Shown here piece by piece: positions 41,030 through 50,791 of a stretch of 64,000 nt of DNA. Below the pieces are notes generated by a model. It ran no database searches and was not told where the DNA came from. It saw only the letters and a program-made list of their open reading frames with translations. Every line of letters begins with the position of its first letter. The first letter of the stretch is position 1. This DNA is from CAKSQF01 sp963628435 (lineage in GTDB: Bacteria > Bacillota > Clostridia > Oscillospirales > CAG-272). The stretch lies in NCBI GenBank assembly GCA_963628435.1, contig CAVGEY010000001.1, forward strand, positions 62,001 through 126,000, read 5' to 3'. The position numbers and the translations under genes were made by a program.

Positions 41030-42508
41030 ATGGAAAAAAAGGAAAGAAAGCCGAATATTCTTTGGATCTGCACCGACCAGCAGCGCTTCGACAGTCTCGG
41101 CTGCTGCGGCAATCGCTATGTCAGAACTCCGAATATCGATGCGCTGGCAAAAGAGGGCGTGCTTTTAAGCCGCGCTTATGTGCAGTCTCCGGTGTGCGCG
41201 CCGAGCAGAGCGAGCTTTCTGTCGGGAAGATATCCGCATACCTGCGGAGTCCGTCAGAACGGACAGAATATACCGGAGTCCGAGCGGCTGATTCCGAGAA
41301 TTTTCGCCGATAACGGATATGTCTGCGGACTGTCGGGCAAGCTGCATATCAGCGCCTGCCATCCGTCGGTCTGCCCCGATATCGAGCGCAGAATCGATGA
41401 CGGATACTCGTTTTTCTCATGGTCGCATCATCCCGCAAAAGCGGGGAAAGGGAACTGGAGCCGAAACGATTACTCGAACCGGCTTCTGTCGCAGTCGGTC
41501 GAATATCATACCGAGCCGATGCCCGAATGCCGCTTTGTGAATGTCGGAATGCCCGCGGAGTACAGCCAGACCAAATGGTGCTTTGACGAGGCGATCCGCT
41601 TTATCGGAATGCAGGACGAGAGTTCGCCCTGGCTCTTTTCGCTGAACTGCTACGATCCGCACCACCCGTTCGATCCGCCCGCCGAATATTTCGACAGATA
41701 CCGCGATATTATCGATGAAATTCCGCTTCCCGAATATATCCCCGGTGAGCTTGACGAAAAGCCGATATTTCAGAAAATCGACCATAACGGCGCATACGAA
41801 ATGAAGGGCAACTACCCGTATGACGAGATGACCGAGCGCGATCACAGATATATTACCGCCGCATATTACGCGATGGTCGATCAGATTGACGCGAATGTCG
41901 GCAGAATCGTCGAATATCTGAAATCGACGGGCAGATACGAAAACACGGTTATAATTTTCACCTCCGATCACGGGGAAAGCCTCGGCGATCACGGAATCTA
42001 TCTGAAAGGGCCGTACTGCTATGAATCGGCGGTTCACGTGCCGTTTGTGATAAGCTATCCGGGGCATACCCTGAGGGGAGTCCGCCGGGATGCGCTTGTC
42101 GAGATGATCGACATCGCACCGACTCTCTGCGAAGCGGCACAAATCGCCGCACCCCCGTCATTTCAGGGAAAATCATTCTATAAACTGATAACAGACGCCG
42201 ATATGCCCGATTATCACCGCGGCAGCGTCTATTCGGAATATTACAACTCGAATATCAACCACAGAAATCCGCTTGCGTTTGTCACTATGGTTTCCGACGG
42301 ACACCGAAAACTCGTGAAGGCGCACGCCGCCGACGGCGAAAGTCCGCTCGGAGGAGAGCTTTACGATCTCGATGCCGATCCGCACGAGCATGTAAATCTC
42401 TATAACAAACCCGAATATACCGAAATGAAAGCCGGAATGCTCGAACTTCTCGCCGATAAAACGGCGCAGACGCTCGATCCGCTGCCCGAACGCCGTTCGT
42501 TCTGGTAA
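41030..42508 (+). CDS. Sulfatase (CAPSR type)
   Basis: 492 residues, cytoplasmic (no signal peptide). A type I formylglycine sulfatase: PNILWICTDQQRFDSLG supplies metal-binding Asp residues, and SPVCAPSRASFLSGRYP is the canonical CxPSR signature with Cys56 as the residue converted to formylglycine. TSDHGESLGDHG is the second metal site. The glycan or ester it cuts cannot be read from sequence. Start chosen after AAGGAGAG. 86 nt after the activase gene. Confidence 0.92.
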   Translation: MEKKERKPNILWICTDQQRFDSLGCCGNRYVRTPNIDALAKEGVLLSRAYVQSPVCAPSRASFLSGRYPHTCGVRQNGQNIPESERLIPRIFADNGYVCGLSGKLHISACHPSVCPDIERRIDDGYSFFSWSHHPAKAGKGNWSRNDYSNRLLSQSVEYHTEPMPECRFVNVGMPAEYSQTKWCFDEAIRFIGMQDESSPWLFSLNCYDPHHPFDPPAEYFDRYRDIIDEIPLPEYIPGELDEKPIFQKIDHNGAYEMKGNYPYDEMTERDHRYITAAYYAMVDQIDANVGRIVEYLKSTGRYENTVIIFTSDHGESLGDHGIYLKGPYCYESAVHVPFVISYPGHTLRGVRRDALVEMIDIAPTLCEAAQIAAPPSFQGKSFYKLITDADMPDYHRGSVYSEYYNSNINHRNPLAFVTMVSDGHRKLVKAHAADGESPLGGELYDLDADPHEHVNLYNKPEYTEMKAGMLELLADKTAQTLDPLPERRSFW

Positions 42509-42576
42509 AATCGGCGCATCGGGATGTCATCGTGCGGCGGTAACACGAAAATTATCCGAAAGGAAAAGGTCGGAAA

Positions 42577-44148
42577 ATGGAAAATACGGCGAGCTTAAAA
42601 AAACCGAACATAGTAATCGTTATGACCGATCAGCAGAGAGCCGATCTGCGAAAGGGATGCGGATACCCTCTCGACACCATGCCGCATCTCGACCGTTTCG
42701 CAAATGAGGGAGTCGAGTTCACAAGGGCGTATACTCCGAATCCCACATGTATGCCGGCTCGCGTGAGCCTTTTCACCGGTCGGTATCCGTCATGTCACCG
42801 CGTCCGCACGAACCATAACGCCGCCGATGCATATTATACGCGCGATCTGCTCGATGTTCTGAAAGAAAACGGCTACCGCACCGCGCTGTGCGGAAAAAAT
42901 CATTCGCACCGCCGTCCCGCCGATTTCGATTTTCACCGTGTGAACGGTCATCTCGGATACGAGGGGGAAATAAACCGCAGCGAGAGCGAAAAAGAGTTTG
43001 CCGATTTTCTGAAATCGACAAATCACATGGAAACCGACTTCCCGTCGCCCGGCGGAACCGAGGTTCAGCATCCGTACCGGAATGTGACCGACGCGCTCGA
43101 TTTCATCGACAGCTGCGAAAAAGACCGGCCGTTCTTCGCGTGGGTGTCATTTGCCGAGCCGCACAATCCGTATCAGGTTCCGAAACCCTATTTCGATATG
43201 TTTCCGCCCGAATCGCTGCCGAATCCCGGAACATCGGCGGAAAATCTCGGCGCAAAGGGAGATGAATATCCGTGGCTGCGCGGAGTATGGGAAAAGGTAC
43301 TCGGAGAGGACATCGAAAAGCGCATTCTGAGGGCGCGCTCGAACTATCTCGGAATGCTCAGACTTATCGACGATCAGTTCGGACGGCTTGTCGAAGGACT
43401 TGACCGCAGAGGTCTTTCCGAAAACACGCTTGTGATATTTATGTCGGACCACGGAGATTTCGCGGGCGAATACGGACTTATACGCAAGGGAGTCGGACTG
43501 TCCGAGCCGCTTATACATATTCCGCTCGCGATGCGCGGGCCGGGTGTGTCTGCACACGGCAGAATAGACAACGCTTTTGTGAACACGGTCGACATTCTGC
43601 CGACAATATGCGATCTGCTCGGCGTCGAAATTCCGTTCGGCGTACAGGGAAAGAGCCTTCTGCCGCTTACGCTCGGTAAAAGCTGTCCCGAACACGAATA
43701 CGATACGGGATACAGCGAAAGCGGATTCGGCGGACTTTTCTGGAACGGGCGCGACAGACTGACTCCGGCGGAAGAAAACGCCTGCGACGAAAAAATGACG
43801 CGTTTTGACTGTCTCAACACATGGACACAGTGCGGCACGCTTCGTACGGCGCTTTGCGGCGATCTGAAAATACAGGCGGATATGTCGGGCAGAGTTTTCT
43901 TATACAACCTTAAAGACGATCCTCACGAAATAAACAATCTCGCCGACAATCCCGGATATGAAAAAGAAAAATGCTTTATGCTCGGAAAGCTCGTTACCGC
44001 CGTCCTGCGCGCGGCCGACAGTCTGCCCTCTCCGCGTCACAGATACCGCGTAAAGCGGCATCCGCGCGGATTTTGGGAGGACGGAGGATATGTTTCGGAC
44101 GATCCCGGCGTTCACGGATTTCCCGATCTGAAACCGAAATCCGAATAA
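42577..44148 (+). CDS. Sulfatase with variant CMPAR signature
   Basis: 523 residues, no signal peptide. Sulfatase fold with IVIVMTDQQRADLRKG at the N-terminus, and MSDHGDFAGEYGLIRKG as second metal site. The formylglycine motif reads NPTCMPARVSLFTGRYP: Cys58 is present, but the usual Ser at position 4 is Ala61. This CxPAR variant is compatible with activase recognition centred on Cys, Pro and Arg. GAAAGGAAAAGG precedes the ATG, 68 nt after the previous sulfatase. Confidence 0.9.
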   Translation: MENTASLKKPNIVIVMTDQQRADLRKGCGYPLDTMPHLDRFANEGVEFTRAYTPNPTCMPARVSLFTGRYPSCHRVRTNHNAADAYYTRDLLDVLKENGYRTALCGKNHSHRRPADFDFHRVNGHLGYEGEINRSESEKEFADFLKSTNHMETDFPSPGGTEVQHPYRNVTDALDFIDSCEKDRPFFAWVSFAEPHNPYQVPKPYFDMFPPESLPNPGTSAENLGAKGDEYPWLRGVWEKVLGEDIEKRILRARSNYLGMLRLIDDQFGRLVEGLDRRGLSENTLVIFMSDHGDFAGEYGLIRKGVGLSEPLIHIPLAMRGPGVSAHGRIDNAFVNTVDILPTICDLLGVEIPFGVQGKSLLPLTLGKSCPEHEYDTGYSESGFGGLFWNGRDRLTPAEENACDEKMTRFDCLNTWTQCGTLRTALCGDLKIQADMSGRVFLYNLKDDPHEINNLADNPGYEKEKCFMLGKLVTAVLRAADSLPSPRHRYRVKRHPRGFWEDGGYVSDDPGVHGFPDLKPKSE

Positions 44149-44199
44149 AATGCAATAAAACCGCCTTATAAAATTTTCGTATAAGCAAAGGAGAAACAA

Positions 44200-47100
44200 A
44201 TGACCGACAGACCGAATCTGCTCTATGTTTTCGCCGATCAGCTCCGCCGCGAATCGTGCGGCTACACCGGTTATAAAAACGCGATTACCCCGAACATCGA
44301 TGCACTGCATGACAACAGCGTGGATTTTACGCAGGCGGTTTCGGGACATCCCGTATGCGCGCCCTATCGCGCAAGCCTGTTCACCGGCAAATATACCTCG
44401 TCGACCGGTGTCGTCATCAATGAAATACGCTTCAATCCGAATCAGCGCTGCATAGGTCATATACTGACCGAAGGCGGCTATGAAACAGCCTATATCGGAA
44501 AATGGCATCTCTACGCCGACGAACTCGGCAATCACTACGATCCGAAAAATTCGTTTGTGCCGAAAGGGCCCGACCGCCTCGGATTTGACGACTGTTTCGC
44601 CGCCTACGGCTTCCATCACGAATATTTCGCGCCTCACGCATATTATCACGAGGACGGCCCCGAAAAAATCTTCGCCGACAAATACGAGCCGTATTCGCAG
44701 GTCGATCTCGCTCTGCGCCATCTTAAACGGCTGAGCGAGAATCCCGAAAAGCCGTTCGCGATGTTCCTGTCAATCGGCGTTCCGCACGATCCGTGGACGC
44801 CGGACAACGTTCCGAAGGAGATGCTCGACAGATTCGATCCGAAAAACTACGGCTATCCTCCGAACTATCTGCCGACCGATGATCCGCACGGCGATAACTG
44901 GGCACATCTGTCCGAAGAGGACAGGAAAAAGCTCCCCGAATGGATGCGTGTATATGACGCGATGGTCGGCTGTCTCGATGAGGCTGTCGGAAATCTCTTA
45001 AAAGGGGTGCGCGAGCTCGGACTTGACAAAAACACGATAATCGTCTTTACCTCCGATCACGGCGAGTGTTTCGGAGCGCACGGCAGACGCGCCAAAAATA
45101 TTTTCTACGAAGAGGCGCTGAGAGTTCCGTTTATGCTCAGAATGCCGGACGGAAAGCAGGCGGTAAATGAAACAGACGCCTGCCTTAACACGGTCGACCT
45201 TATGCCGACTCTTCTCGACCTTATGCATCTGCCGATTCCGGACGATGTTCAGGGGCAGAGCCTTGCGGGCATTGTAACCGGAGAAAACGGCAGAGAGCCG
45301 AAATTCCAGTTTCTTCAGGGAATGGGTGCGGTCGCCGCGTGGGCGGACGGCTATGAATGGCGCGGACTGCGCAACAAACGCTATACCTACGCGGTCTACC
45401 GCTCGGACGGCGCGGAAATGCTCTTCGATCACGAAAATGACAGATACGAGATGAAAAATCTCATAGACGATCCCGCCTGCTCCGATGTCGCAAAAGAGAT
45501 GAGAGACGAGATGCACGCCGAAATGGAACGCATCGGCGACAGCTTCGAGGCATCGAGCTACTACCGCGAGCACTGGACGAAGAACCGCCGTATTATCCGT
45601 ACCGCAACCGAAGATTACGGGGATGATCTGAATCTTCCGCCGATTCCCGATGATATTCCGCGCCCCGAGTATCCGCGTCCGCAGTTCGTGCGCGAAGGCT
45701 GGATGAATCTCAACGGCAGGTGGCAGTTCGAAATCGACGGAGGCTGTTCGGGCCGATCGCGCGGTCTTGTCGGGAGCGATAAACTAGGAGGCGAGATTAT
45801 CGTACCCTTCTGCCCCGAAAGCGCTCTTTCGGGAGTCGGATGCAAAGATTTCATGCGCGCCGTCTGGTATAAGCGATGCTTCACTCTGCCCGACGAGGCC
45901 GACGGCAAACGGGTGTTTATAAATTTCGGCGCGGTCGATTACGACTGCGAGGTCTGGATTAACGGCAGGAGTGTCGGCAGACATCTCGGCGGATACACAC
46001 CTTTCTCGTTCGATATAACCGATGCGCTCGAGGACGGCGAAAACATTATCACCGTCTGCGCCGAGGACGATACGAGAGCCCCTCTGCAGCCTACCGGAAA
46101 GCAGAGCGACAGATATGAGTCCTATCAGTGCTGCTATACCCGCACCACGGGTATCTGGCAGACGGTTTGGCTCGAATGGATGAATGCCGACAACATCGAA
46201 AAGGTGTTCCTGACACCCGATGCGGAAAACGCAAGTCTTCACATCCGCGCGAAAATCCGCGGAGGCAGCGGCTGCACGCTCAAAGCATCAACCGCGTATA
46301 AAGATTTTTACACAGGCAGGGCCGAGGCGAAAGTAAACCGCGGATGGGCGGAGATGACGGTAAAGCTCACAAAGAGCTTTCTCTGGGATGTCGGAGACGG
46401 CAAACTCTATGATCTGCAGCTGCTTCTCGAAAAAGACGGAGAGCCGGTCGACAGTCTGTCAAGCTATTTCGGGCTCAGATCGGTCGGATTCGACGGCATG
46501 AAATTCATGCTCAACGGCAAACCCGTGTTCCAGCGTCTTGTACTCGATCAGGGATTCTATCCCGACGGTATCTACACCGCGCCGAGCGACGCGGCTTTAA
46601 GACATGACATAGAGCTCGGCAGAGCGATGGGATTCAACGGCGCGCGTCTGCATCAGAAGGTGTTCGAACCGAGATATCTCTACTGGGCAGACCGCATGGG
46701 CTATCTCTGCTGGGACGAATTCGCAAGCTGGGGACTCGACTATTCGGATATTGCCGTGGCGGTCGTTTTCCAGCGCGAATGGATTGTCGAGATGGAGCGC
46801 GATTACAGCTCGCCGTCGATAATCGGCTGGTGTCCGTTCAACGAAACATGGGATATAAAAGGACACCGTCAGAACGACGATGTGCTGAGAACGATATACA
46901 GACTGTCGAAAGCTCTTGACATTACACGTCCGGTAATCGACACATCGGGCAACTACCATGTGGAAACCGACATTTACGATGTCCACGATTACGAACAGCA
47001 TCCCGACGAATTTTCCCGCCGCTACGGCGCGGGGACCGAGCCGATATTCGAGCGTTTTCCGAACAGACAGAGATATACACGCGGCAAACCGGTATTCGTC

Positions 47101-47394
47101 AGCGAATACGGCGGAATCCGCTGGACCGATGACAATTCGGGATGGGGATACGGCGAAGGCCCGAAGAGCGAAGAAGAGTTCATAGAACGCTACCGCGGTC
47201 TGACCGAAGTTCTGCTCGGCAATCCCGATCATTTCGGATTCTGCTATACTCAGCTCACCGATGTCGAGCAGGAGCAGAACGGTCTTTACACCTATGACAG
47301 AAAGCCGAAATTCGATCCTGCGGTCATCCGCGCGATAAACACCGCAAAAGCCGCCTGCGAAAATGACGGCGCCGACGGGAAAGAAAAAGACTGA
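44200..47394 (+). CDS. Sulfatase-GH2 glycosidase fusion protein
   Basis: 1064 residues in one open frame. Residues 1 to about 465 are a sulfatase with the variant motif HPVCAPYRASLFTGKY (Cys53, Tyr56 in place of Ser) and TSDHGECFGAHG. A short Pro-rich linker (LNLPPIPDDIPRPEYPRP) leads into a GH2 enzyme: jelly-roll (WMNLNGRWQFEI...GVGCKDFMRAVWYKR), Ig-like domain and TIM barrel with acid/base Glu882 (WCPFNETW) and nucleophile Glu969 (FVSEYGG). The NKKG motif of E. coli-type beta-glucuronidases is not seen at the C-terminus. No signal peptide. It could remove sulfate and then the sugar from one substrate. Confidence 0.9.
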   Translation: MTDRPNLLYVFADQLRRESCGYTGYKNAITPNIDALHDNSVDFTQAVSGHPVCAPYRASLFTGKYTSSTGVVINEIRFNPNQRCIGHILTEGGYETAYIGKWHLYADELGNHYDPKNSFVPKGPDRLGFDDCFAAYGFHHEYFAPHAYYHEDGPEKIFADKYEPYSQVDLALRHLKRLSENPEKPFAMFLSIGVPHDPWTPDNVPKEMLDRFDPKNYGYPPNYLPTDDPHGDNWAHLSEEDRKKLPEWMRVYDAMVGCLDEAVGNLLKGVRELGLDKNTIIVFTSDHGECFGAHGRRAKNIFYEEALRVPFMLRMPDGKQAVNETDACLNTVDLMPTLLDLMHLPIPDDVQGQSLAGIVTGENGREPKFQFLQGMGAVAAWADGYEWRGLRNKRYTYAVYRSDGAEMLFDHENDRYEMKNLIDDPACSDVAKEMRDEMHAEMERIGDSFEASSYYREHWTKNRRIIRTATEDYGDDLNLPPIPDDIPRPEYPRPQFVREGWMNLNGRWQFEIDGGCSGRSRGLVGSDKLGGEIIVPFCPESALSGVGCKDFMRAVWYKRCFTLPDEADGKRVFINFGAVDYDCEVWINGRSVGRHLGGYTPFSFDITDALEDGENIITVCAEDDTRAPLQPTGKQSDRYESYQCCYTRTTGIWQTVWLEWMNADNIEKVFLTPDAENASLHIRAKIRGGSGCTLKASTAYKDFYTGRAEAKVNRGWAEMTVKLTKSFLWDVGDGKLYDLQLLLEKDGEPVDSLSSYFGLRSVGFDGMKFMLNGKPVFQRLVLDQGFYPDGIYTAPSDAALRHDIELGRAMGFNGARLHQKVFEPRYLYWADRMGYLCWDEFASWGLDYSDIAVAVVFQREWIVEMERDYSSPSIIGWCPFNETWDIKGHRQNDDVLRTIYRLSKALDITRPVIDTSGNYHVETDIYDVHDYEQHPDEFSRRYGAGTEPIFERFPNRQRYTRGKPVFVSEYGGIRWTDDNSGWGYGEGPKSEEEFIERYRGLTEVLLGNPDHFGFCYTQLTDVEQEQNGLYTYDRKPKFDPAVIRAINTAKAACENDGADGKEKD

Positions 47395-47483
47395 ATTCAT
47401 AAAACAGCCCGAAACGGAAAGCGGAATATCTGAAATTCCGCTTTCCGCCGGCGGCGAAAATATCGAAAAACAAGGAGAATCAG

Positions 47484-48191
47484 TTGGAAACGCAGACCGG
47501 AAAATCAAAATCGAAAAAACTTTTGCGGCTCTTTTTGGCGACACTCTATATCAGTGCCTTCACATTCGGCGGAGGATTTGTAATCGTTACATTTATGAAG
47601 CGGAAATTCGTCGATGAACTGCACTGGATTGACGAGTCCGAGATGCTCGACCTCATCGCTATCGCACAGTCGTCTCCGGGCGCGATAGCGGTAAACGCCG
47701 CCATTCTTGTCGGATGGCGTGCGGGCGGATTTCCCGGTATGCTTGTCGGCGTTTTCGGAACTATCCTGCCGCCCATGCTGATTCTCGGCGTGATTTCCTT
47801 TTTCTATAACGCTTTTGCCGAAAACATATATGTCGCGCTTGTGCTTAAAGGTATGCAGGCCGGCGTTGCCGCCGTCATCGCCGATGTGGTAATCGATCTC
47901 GGCGGACGGGTGGTGAAAGAGCGTTCTGCTGCCCGTATTCTCATAATGGCGGCGGCTTTCGCGGCGGTCGTGATGTGGGATGTCAACGTGATATACGTTA
48001 TTCTCGCGGCGGCGCTTGTCGGTGTCGCGGGTGAGCTTATAAGGCACGGAAAAGAAAAAAGAAAAAAAGAATCGGAAAGCGGCGAAAATGCCGGAAATTC
48101 GGACAATCGGAAGAGCGAAAAATCCGAAATTGCCGAAAATATCGAAAATGCCGAAAATTCGGAAAAATCGGAAGGAAGTGACCGCAAATGA
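47484..48191 (+). CDS. Chromate transporter family, first half-size subunit
   Basis: 235 residues. A half-length CHR protein with about five or six TM segments: AFTFGGGFVIVTFMK and AIAQSSPGAIAVNAAILVGWRAGG are the family's repeated motifs. The C-terminal 40 residues are a charged Glu/Ser/Asn tail (SEIAENIENAENSEKSEGS), unlike the usual ending. The TTG start at 47484 is supported by AAGGAG at 6 nt. Paired half-size CHR proteins form one exporter; substrates other than chromate are possible. Confidence 0.85.
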   Translation: METQTGKSKSKKLLRLFLATLYISAFTFGGGFVIVTFMKRKFVDELHWIDESEMLDLIAIAQSSPGAIAVNAAILVGWRAGGFPGMLVGVFGTILPPMLILGVISFFYNAFAENIYVALVLKGMQAGVAAVIADVVIDLGGRVVKERSAARILIMAAAFAAVVMWDVNVIYVILAAALVGVAGELIRHGKEKRKKESESGENAGNSDNRKSEKSEIAENIENAENSEKSEGSDRK

Positions 48192-48751
48192 TCTACCTTC
48201 GGCTCTTTCTGAGTTTTCTTCAGGTCGGACTGTTCAGCATCGGCGGCGGCTATGCCGCGATGCCGCTGATACAGAGTCAGGTGGTCGAGCGTTACGGCTG
48301 GCTCACCATGAACGAATTTACCGACCTTATCACGATTGCCGAGATGACACCCGGCCCGATATCGGTAAATTCGGCGACATTCGTCGGAATAAGAATCGCG
48401 GGTGTCGCCGGCGCGGTTGTCGCAACCGCAGGCTGTATTCTGCCGTCATGCTTTATCGTGTCTTTTCTCGGATATATCTACTATAAGTACAGACAGCTGT
48501 CGGCGATTCGGTCGGTGCTCGGCAGTCTGCGTCCCGCGGTGGTCGCGCTTATCGCATCGGCGGGCCTGTCGATTCTCATTAACGTCGCCTTCGACGGCTC
48601 TGCGGCGGCTGTCGGCAATCTCAGCCTTGTCGGCATCGGACTTTTCGCGGCAGCCTTTGCCGCAATCCGTTTCTTCAAATTAAGCCCGATTCCGGTCATG
48701 TTCTGCTGCGGAATCCTGCGGCTTGTTCTGAATCTCGCATTCGGAATATAG
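48188..48751 (+). CDS. Chromate transporter family, second half-size subunit
   Basis: 187 residues. CHR motifs QVGLFSIGGGYAAMPLIQSQ and ITIAEMTPGPISVNSATFVGIR mark the complementary half of the transporter. Its ATG overlaps the previous stop (ATGA), so the two subunits are made in step. About six hydrophobic segments. Confidence 0.88.
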   Translation: MIYLRLFLSFLQVGLFSIGGGYAAMPLIQSQVVERYGWLTMNEFTDLITIAEMTPGPISVNSATFVGIRIAGVAGAVVATAGCILPSCFIVSFLGYIYYKYRQLSAIRSVLGSLRPAVVALIASAGLSILINVAFDGSAAAVGNLSLVGIGLFAAAFAAIRFFKLSPIPVMFCCGILRLVLNLAFGI

Positions 48752-48799
48752 TTTATAAATTCCATAAAAATCTAAAATATCAAAACGGAGGATTTGTCT

Positions 48800-49852
48800 A
48801 TGAAAATGACATTTCGGTGGTACGGCCCGAAAGACAGCATCCCGCTTACGTATATCAGGCAGATACCGGGGATGAGCGGTGTCGTTACCGCGGTCTACGA
48901 TGTTCCGGTCGGAGAGGTGTGGCCTGTGTCCGACATACTCGCTCTGAAAAAGATGTGCGATGACGCGGGGCTTGAGATGGAGGTCATCGAAAGCGTACCC
49001 GTTCATGAGGACATCAAACTCGGACTGCCGAGCCGTGACCGCTATATCGAAAACTATGCCAAAACAATCGAAAATCTCGGAAAAGTCGGCGTAAAGTGCG
49101 TATGTTACAACTTTATGCCTGTGTTCGACTGGCTGCGCACCAATCTGCACACAAAACATCCCGACGGCTCGGAGTCGCTGTCCTACTGCCATGAGGAGCT
49201 GATGAGGCTCGATCCGCACAATCTGCATCTTCCGGGCTGGGACGAGAGCTATACGCAGAGTCAGCTCGAAGAACTGCTCGATGCCTATCACGGGATGAGC
49301 CACGAAAAACTGTTTGAAAATCTCGTCTATTTCCTGAAAAAAATCATGCCCGCATGCAGAAAGGCGGGAATAAATATGGCGATTCACCCCGACGATCCGC
49401 CGTGGGATATGTTCGGTCTTCCGCGTATTATCACGGGAGCCGACAGCTATGACAGACTGTTTGCCGCCGTTCCCGAACCGAACAACGGAATAACTCTCTG
49501 CACAGGCTCGCTCGGTGCGGACAGGAACAACAATATTCCCTATCTCGCGGGAAAATACGCATCGCGTGTATATTTCGCGCATCTCAGACAGATCAGATTC
49601 ACCGGCGGAGAGGATGCTCCGCGCGATTTCTGCGAGAACGGTCACAGAACCGACGACGGCTCACTCGATATGTACTCGATTGTGCGCTCGCTCTGCGAAA
49701 ACGGCTTTGACGGATATGTGCGTCCCGACCACGGACGCAACATCTGGGGTGAGGACGGCAAGCCCGGTTACGGACTTTATGACCGCGCGCTCGGCGCCTG
49801 CTATTTAAGCGGACTTTTCGAGGCGGTCGAAAGGGAATTTACCGGAAAATAA
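48800..49852 (+). CDS. uxuA: Mannonate dehydratase
   Basis: 350 residues. Converts D-mannonate to 2-keto-3-deoxygluconate in hexuronate breakdown. Family landmarks: MTFRWYGPKDSIPLTYIRQIPG, CYNFMPVFDW, MAIHPDDPPW, the metal-site region TLCTGSLGADRNN and VRPDHGR near the C-terminus. The ATG at 48800 (CGGAGGA upstream) is preferred over the in-frame TTG 48794. It opens a four-gene uronate operon. Confidence 0.95.
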   Translation: MKMTFRWYGPKDSIPLTYIRQIPGMSGVVTAVYDVPVGEVWPVSDILALKKMCDDAGLEMEVIESVPVHEDIKLGLPSRDRYIENYAKTIENLGKVGVKCVCYNFMPVFDWLRTNLHTKHPDGSESLSYCHEELMRLDPHNLHLPGWDESYTQSQLEELLDAYHGMSHEKLFENLVYFLKKIMPACRKAGINMAIHPDDPPWDMFGLPRIITGADSYDRLFAAVPEPNNGITLCTGSLGADRNNNIPYLAGKYASRVYFAHLRQIRFTGGEDAPRDFCENGHRTDDGSLDMYSIVRSLCENGFDGYVRPDHGRNIWGEDGKPGYGLYDRALGACYLSGLFEAVEREFTGK

Positions 49853-49936
49853 AAAGTCGGCAAACAATGCCGATACTTACGGCAAAAATCGAAATTTATA
49901 CAAATTTTATGTATTTTATACTTGAAAGGCAGTGTA

Positions 49937-50776
49937 ATGACTATGAAACTTCCGTTTTCAATCGATTTATCCGGCAAGGTTGCCGTTATTACGGGCGCCG
50001 GCGGCGTTCTTATGAGTGAATTCGCGCGCGCACTCGCCGAAAGCGGCGCGAAGGTCGCACTTCTCGACATCAACGCCGAGGCGGCATCGGCGGTTGCCGA
50101 ATCGATAGGGGAGAGGGCAATCGCCGTCCCCGCAAATTGCCTCTCGAAAGAGGAAATCAAACATGCCGCAGATGTTGTGCATGAAAAATTCGGCAAGGTC
50201 GATATTCTTATCAACGGTGCGGGCGGCAACAGCGGCAGAGCCACCTGCGACAACGAGACCATGACTCCCGATCTGCCCGACGATGTGAAATCGTTTTTCA
50301 GTCTCGGGGAGAGCGGACTCAGGTTTGTTTTCGATCTCAATATCACATCGGCATTTCTCGTAACACAGGTGTTTGCCGAGGATATGATCGGACGCGGAGG
50401 AAACATACTGAATATTTCTTCGATGAACGCGTTCCGTCCGCTGACCAAGATTCCCGCCTATTCGGCGGCAAAAGCGGGCATATCCAATTTTACGCAGTGG
50501 CTGGCGGTGCATTTCGCGCCCTGCGGCATACGCTGCAACGCGATTGCCCCCGGATTTTTCGTGACGAATCAAAACCGCGATCTGCTTTACACAAAAGAGG
50601 GAGAGCCTACCGCGCGTACCGGAAAAATTCTCGCCGCAACTCCGCAGAAACGGTTCGGAGAGGTGAGCGATCTTATCGGAACGCTGCTCTGGCTTATGTC
50701 GGATGAGGCGAGCGGATTTGTAACAGGCGTTGTCGTGCCGGTTGACGGCGGATTCAACGCATATTCGGGCGTATAA
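49937..50776 (+). CDS. SDR-type D-mannonate oxidoreductase
   Basis: 279-residue short-chain dehydrogenase. Cofactor loop TGAGGVLMSEF, NGAGG, catalytic Ser in NISSMNAFRP and YxxxK in IPAYSAAKAG. The insertion ATCDNETMTPDLPDDVKSF and the C-terminal DGGFNAYSGV match the SDR fructuronate reductase/mannonate oxidoreductase group, which does the job of UxuB in Firmicutes. It lies between uxuA and eda, which supports reduction of D-fructuronate to D-mannonate. ATG 49937 has GAAAGG 7 nt upstream. Confidence 0.88.
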   Translation: MTMKLPFSIDLSGKVAVITGAGGVLMSEFARALAESGAKVALLDINAEAASAVAESIGERAIAVPANCLSKEEIKHAADVVHEKFGKVDILINGAGGNSGRATCDNETMTPDLPDDVKSFFSLGESGLRFVFDLNITSAFLVTQVFAEDMIGRGGNILNISSMNAFRPLTKIPAYSAAKAGISNFTQWLAVHFAPCGIRCNAIAPGFFVTNQNRDLLYTKEGEPTARTGKILAATPQKRFGEVSDLIGTLLWLMSDEASGFVTGVVVPVDGGFNAYSGV

Positions 50777-50791
50777 CCCGCGGAGGACAAT

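Noticed and set aside
45605..45760. Frameshift joining two separate genes in the sulfatase-GH2 protein
   Set aside because: The frame is continuous through the junction without a nearby alternative start or ribosome site for a separate GH2 gene; a sequencing error cannot be excluded from sequence alone.
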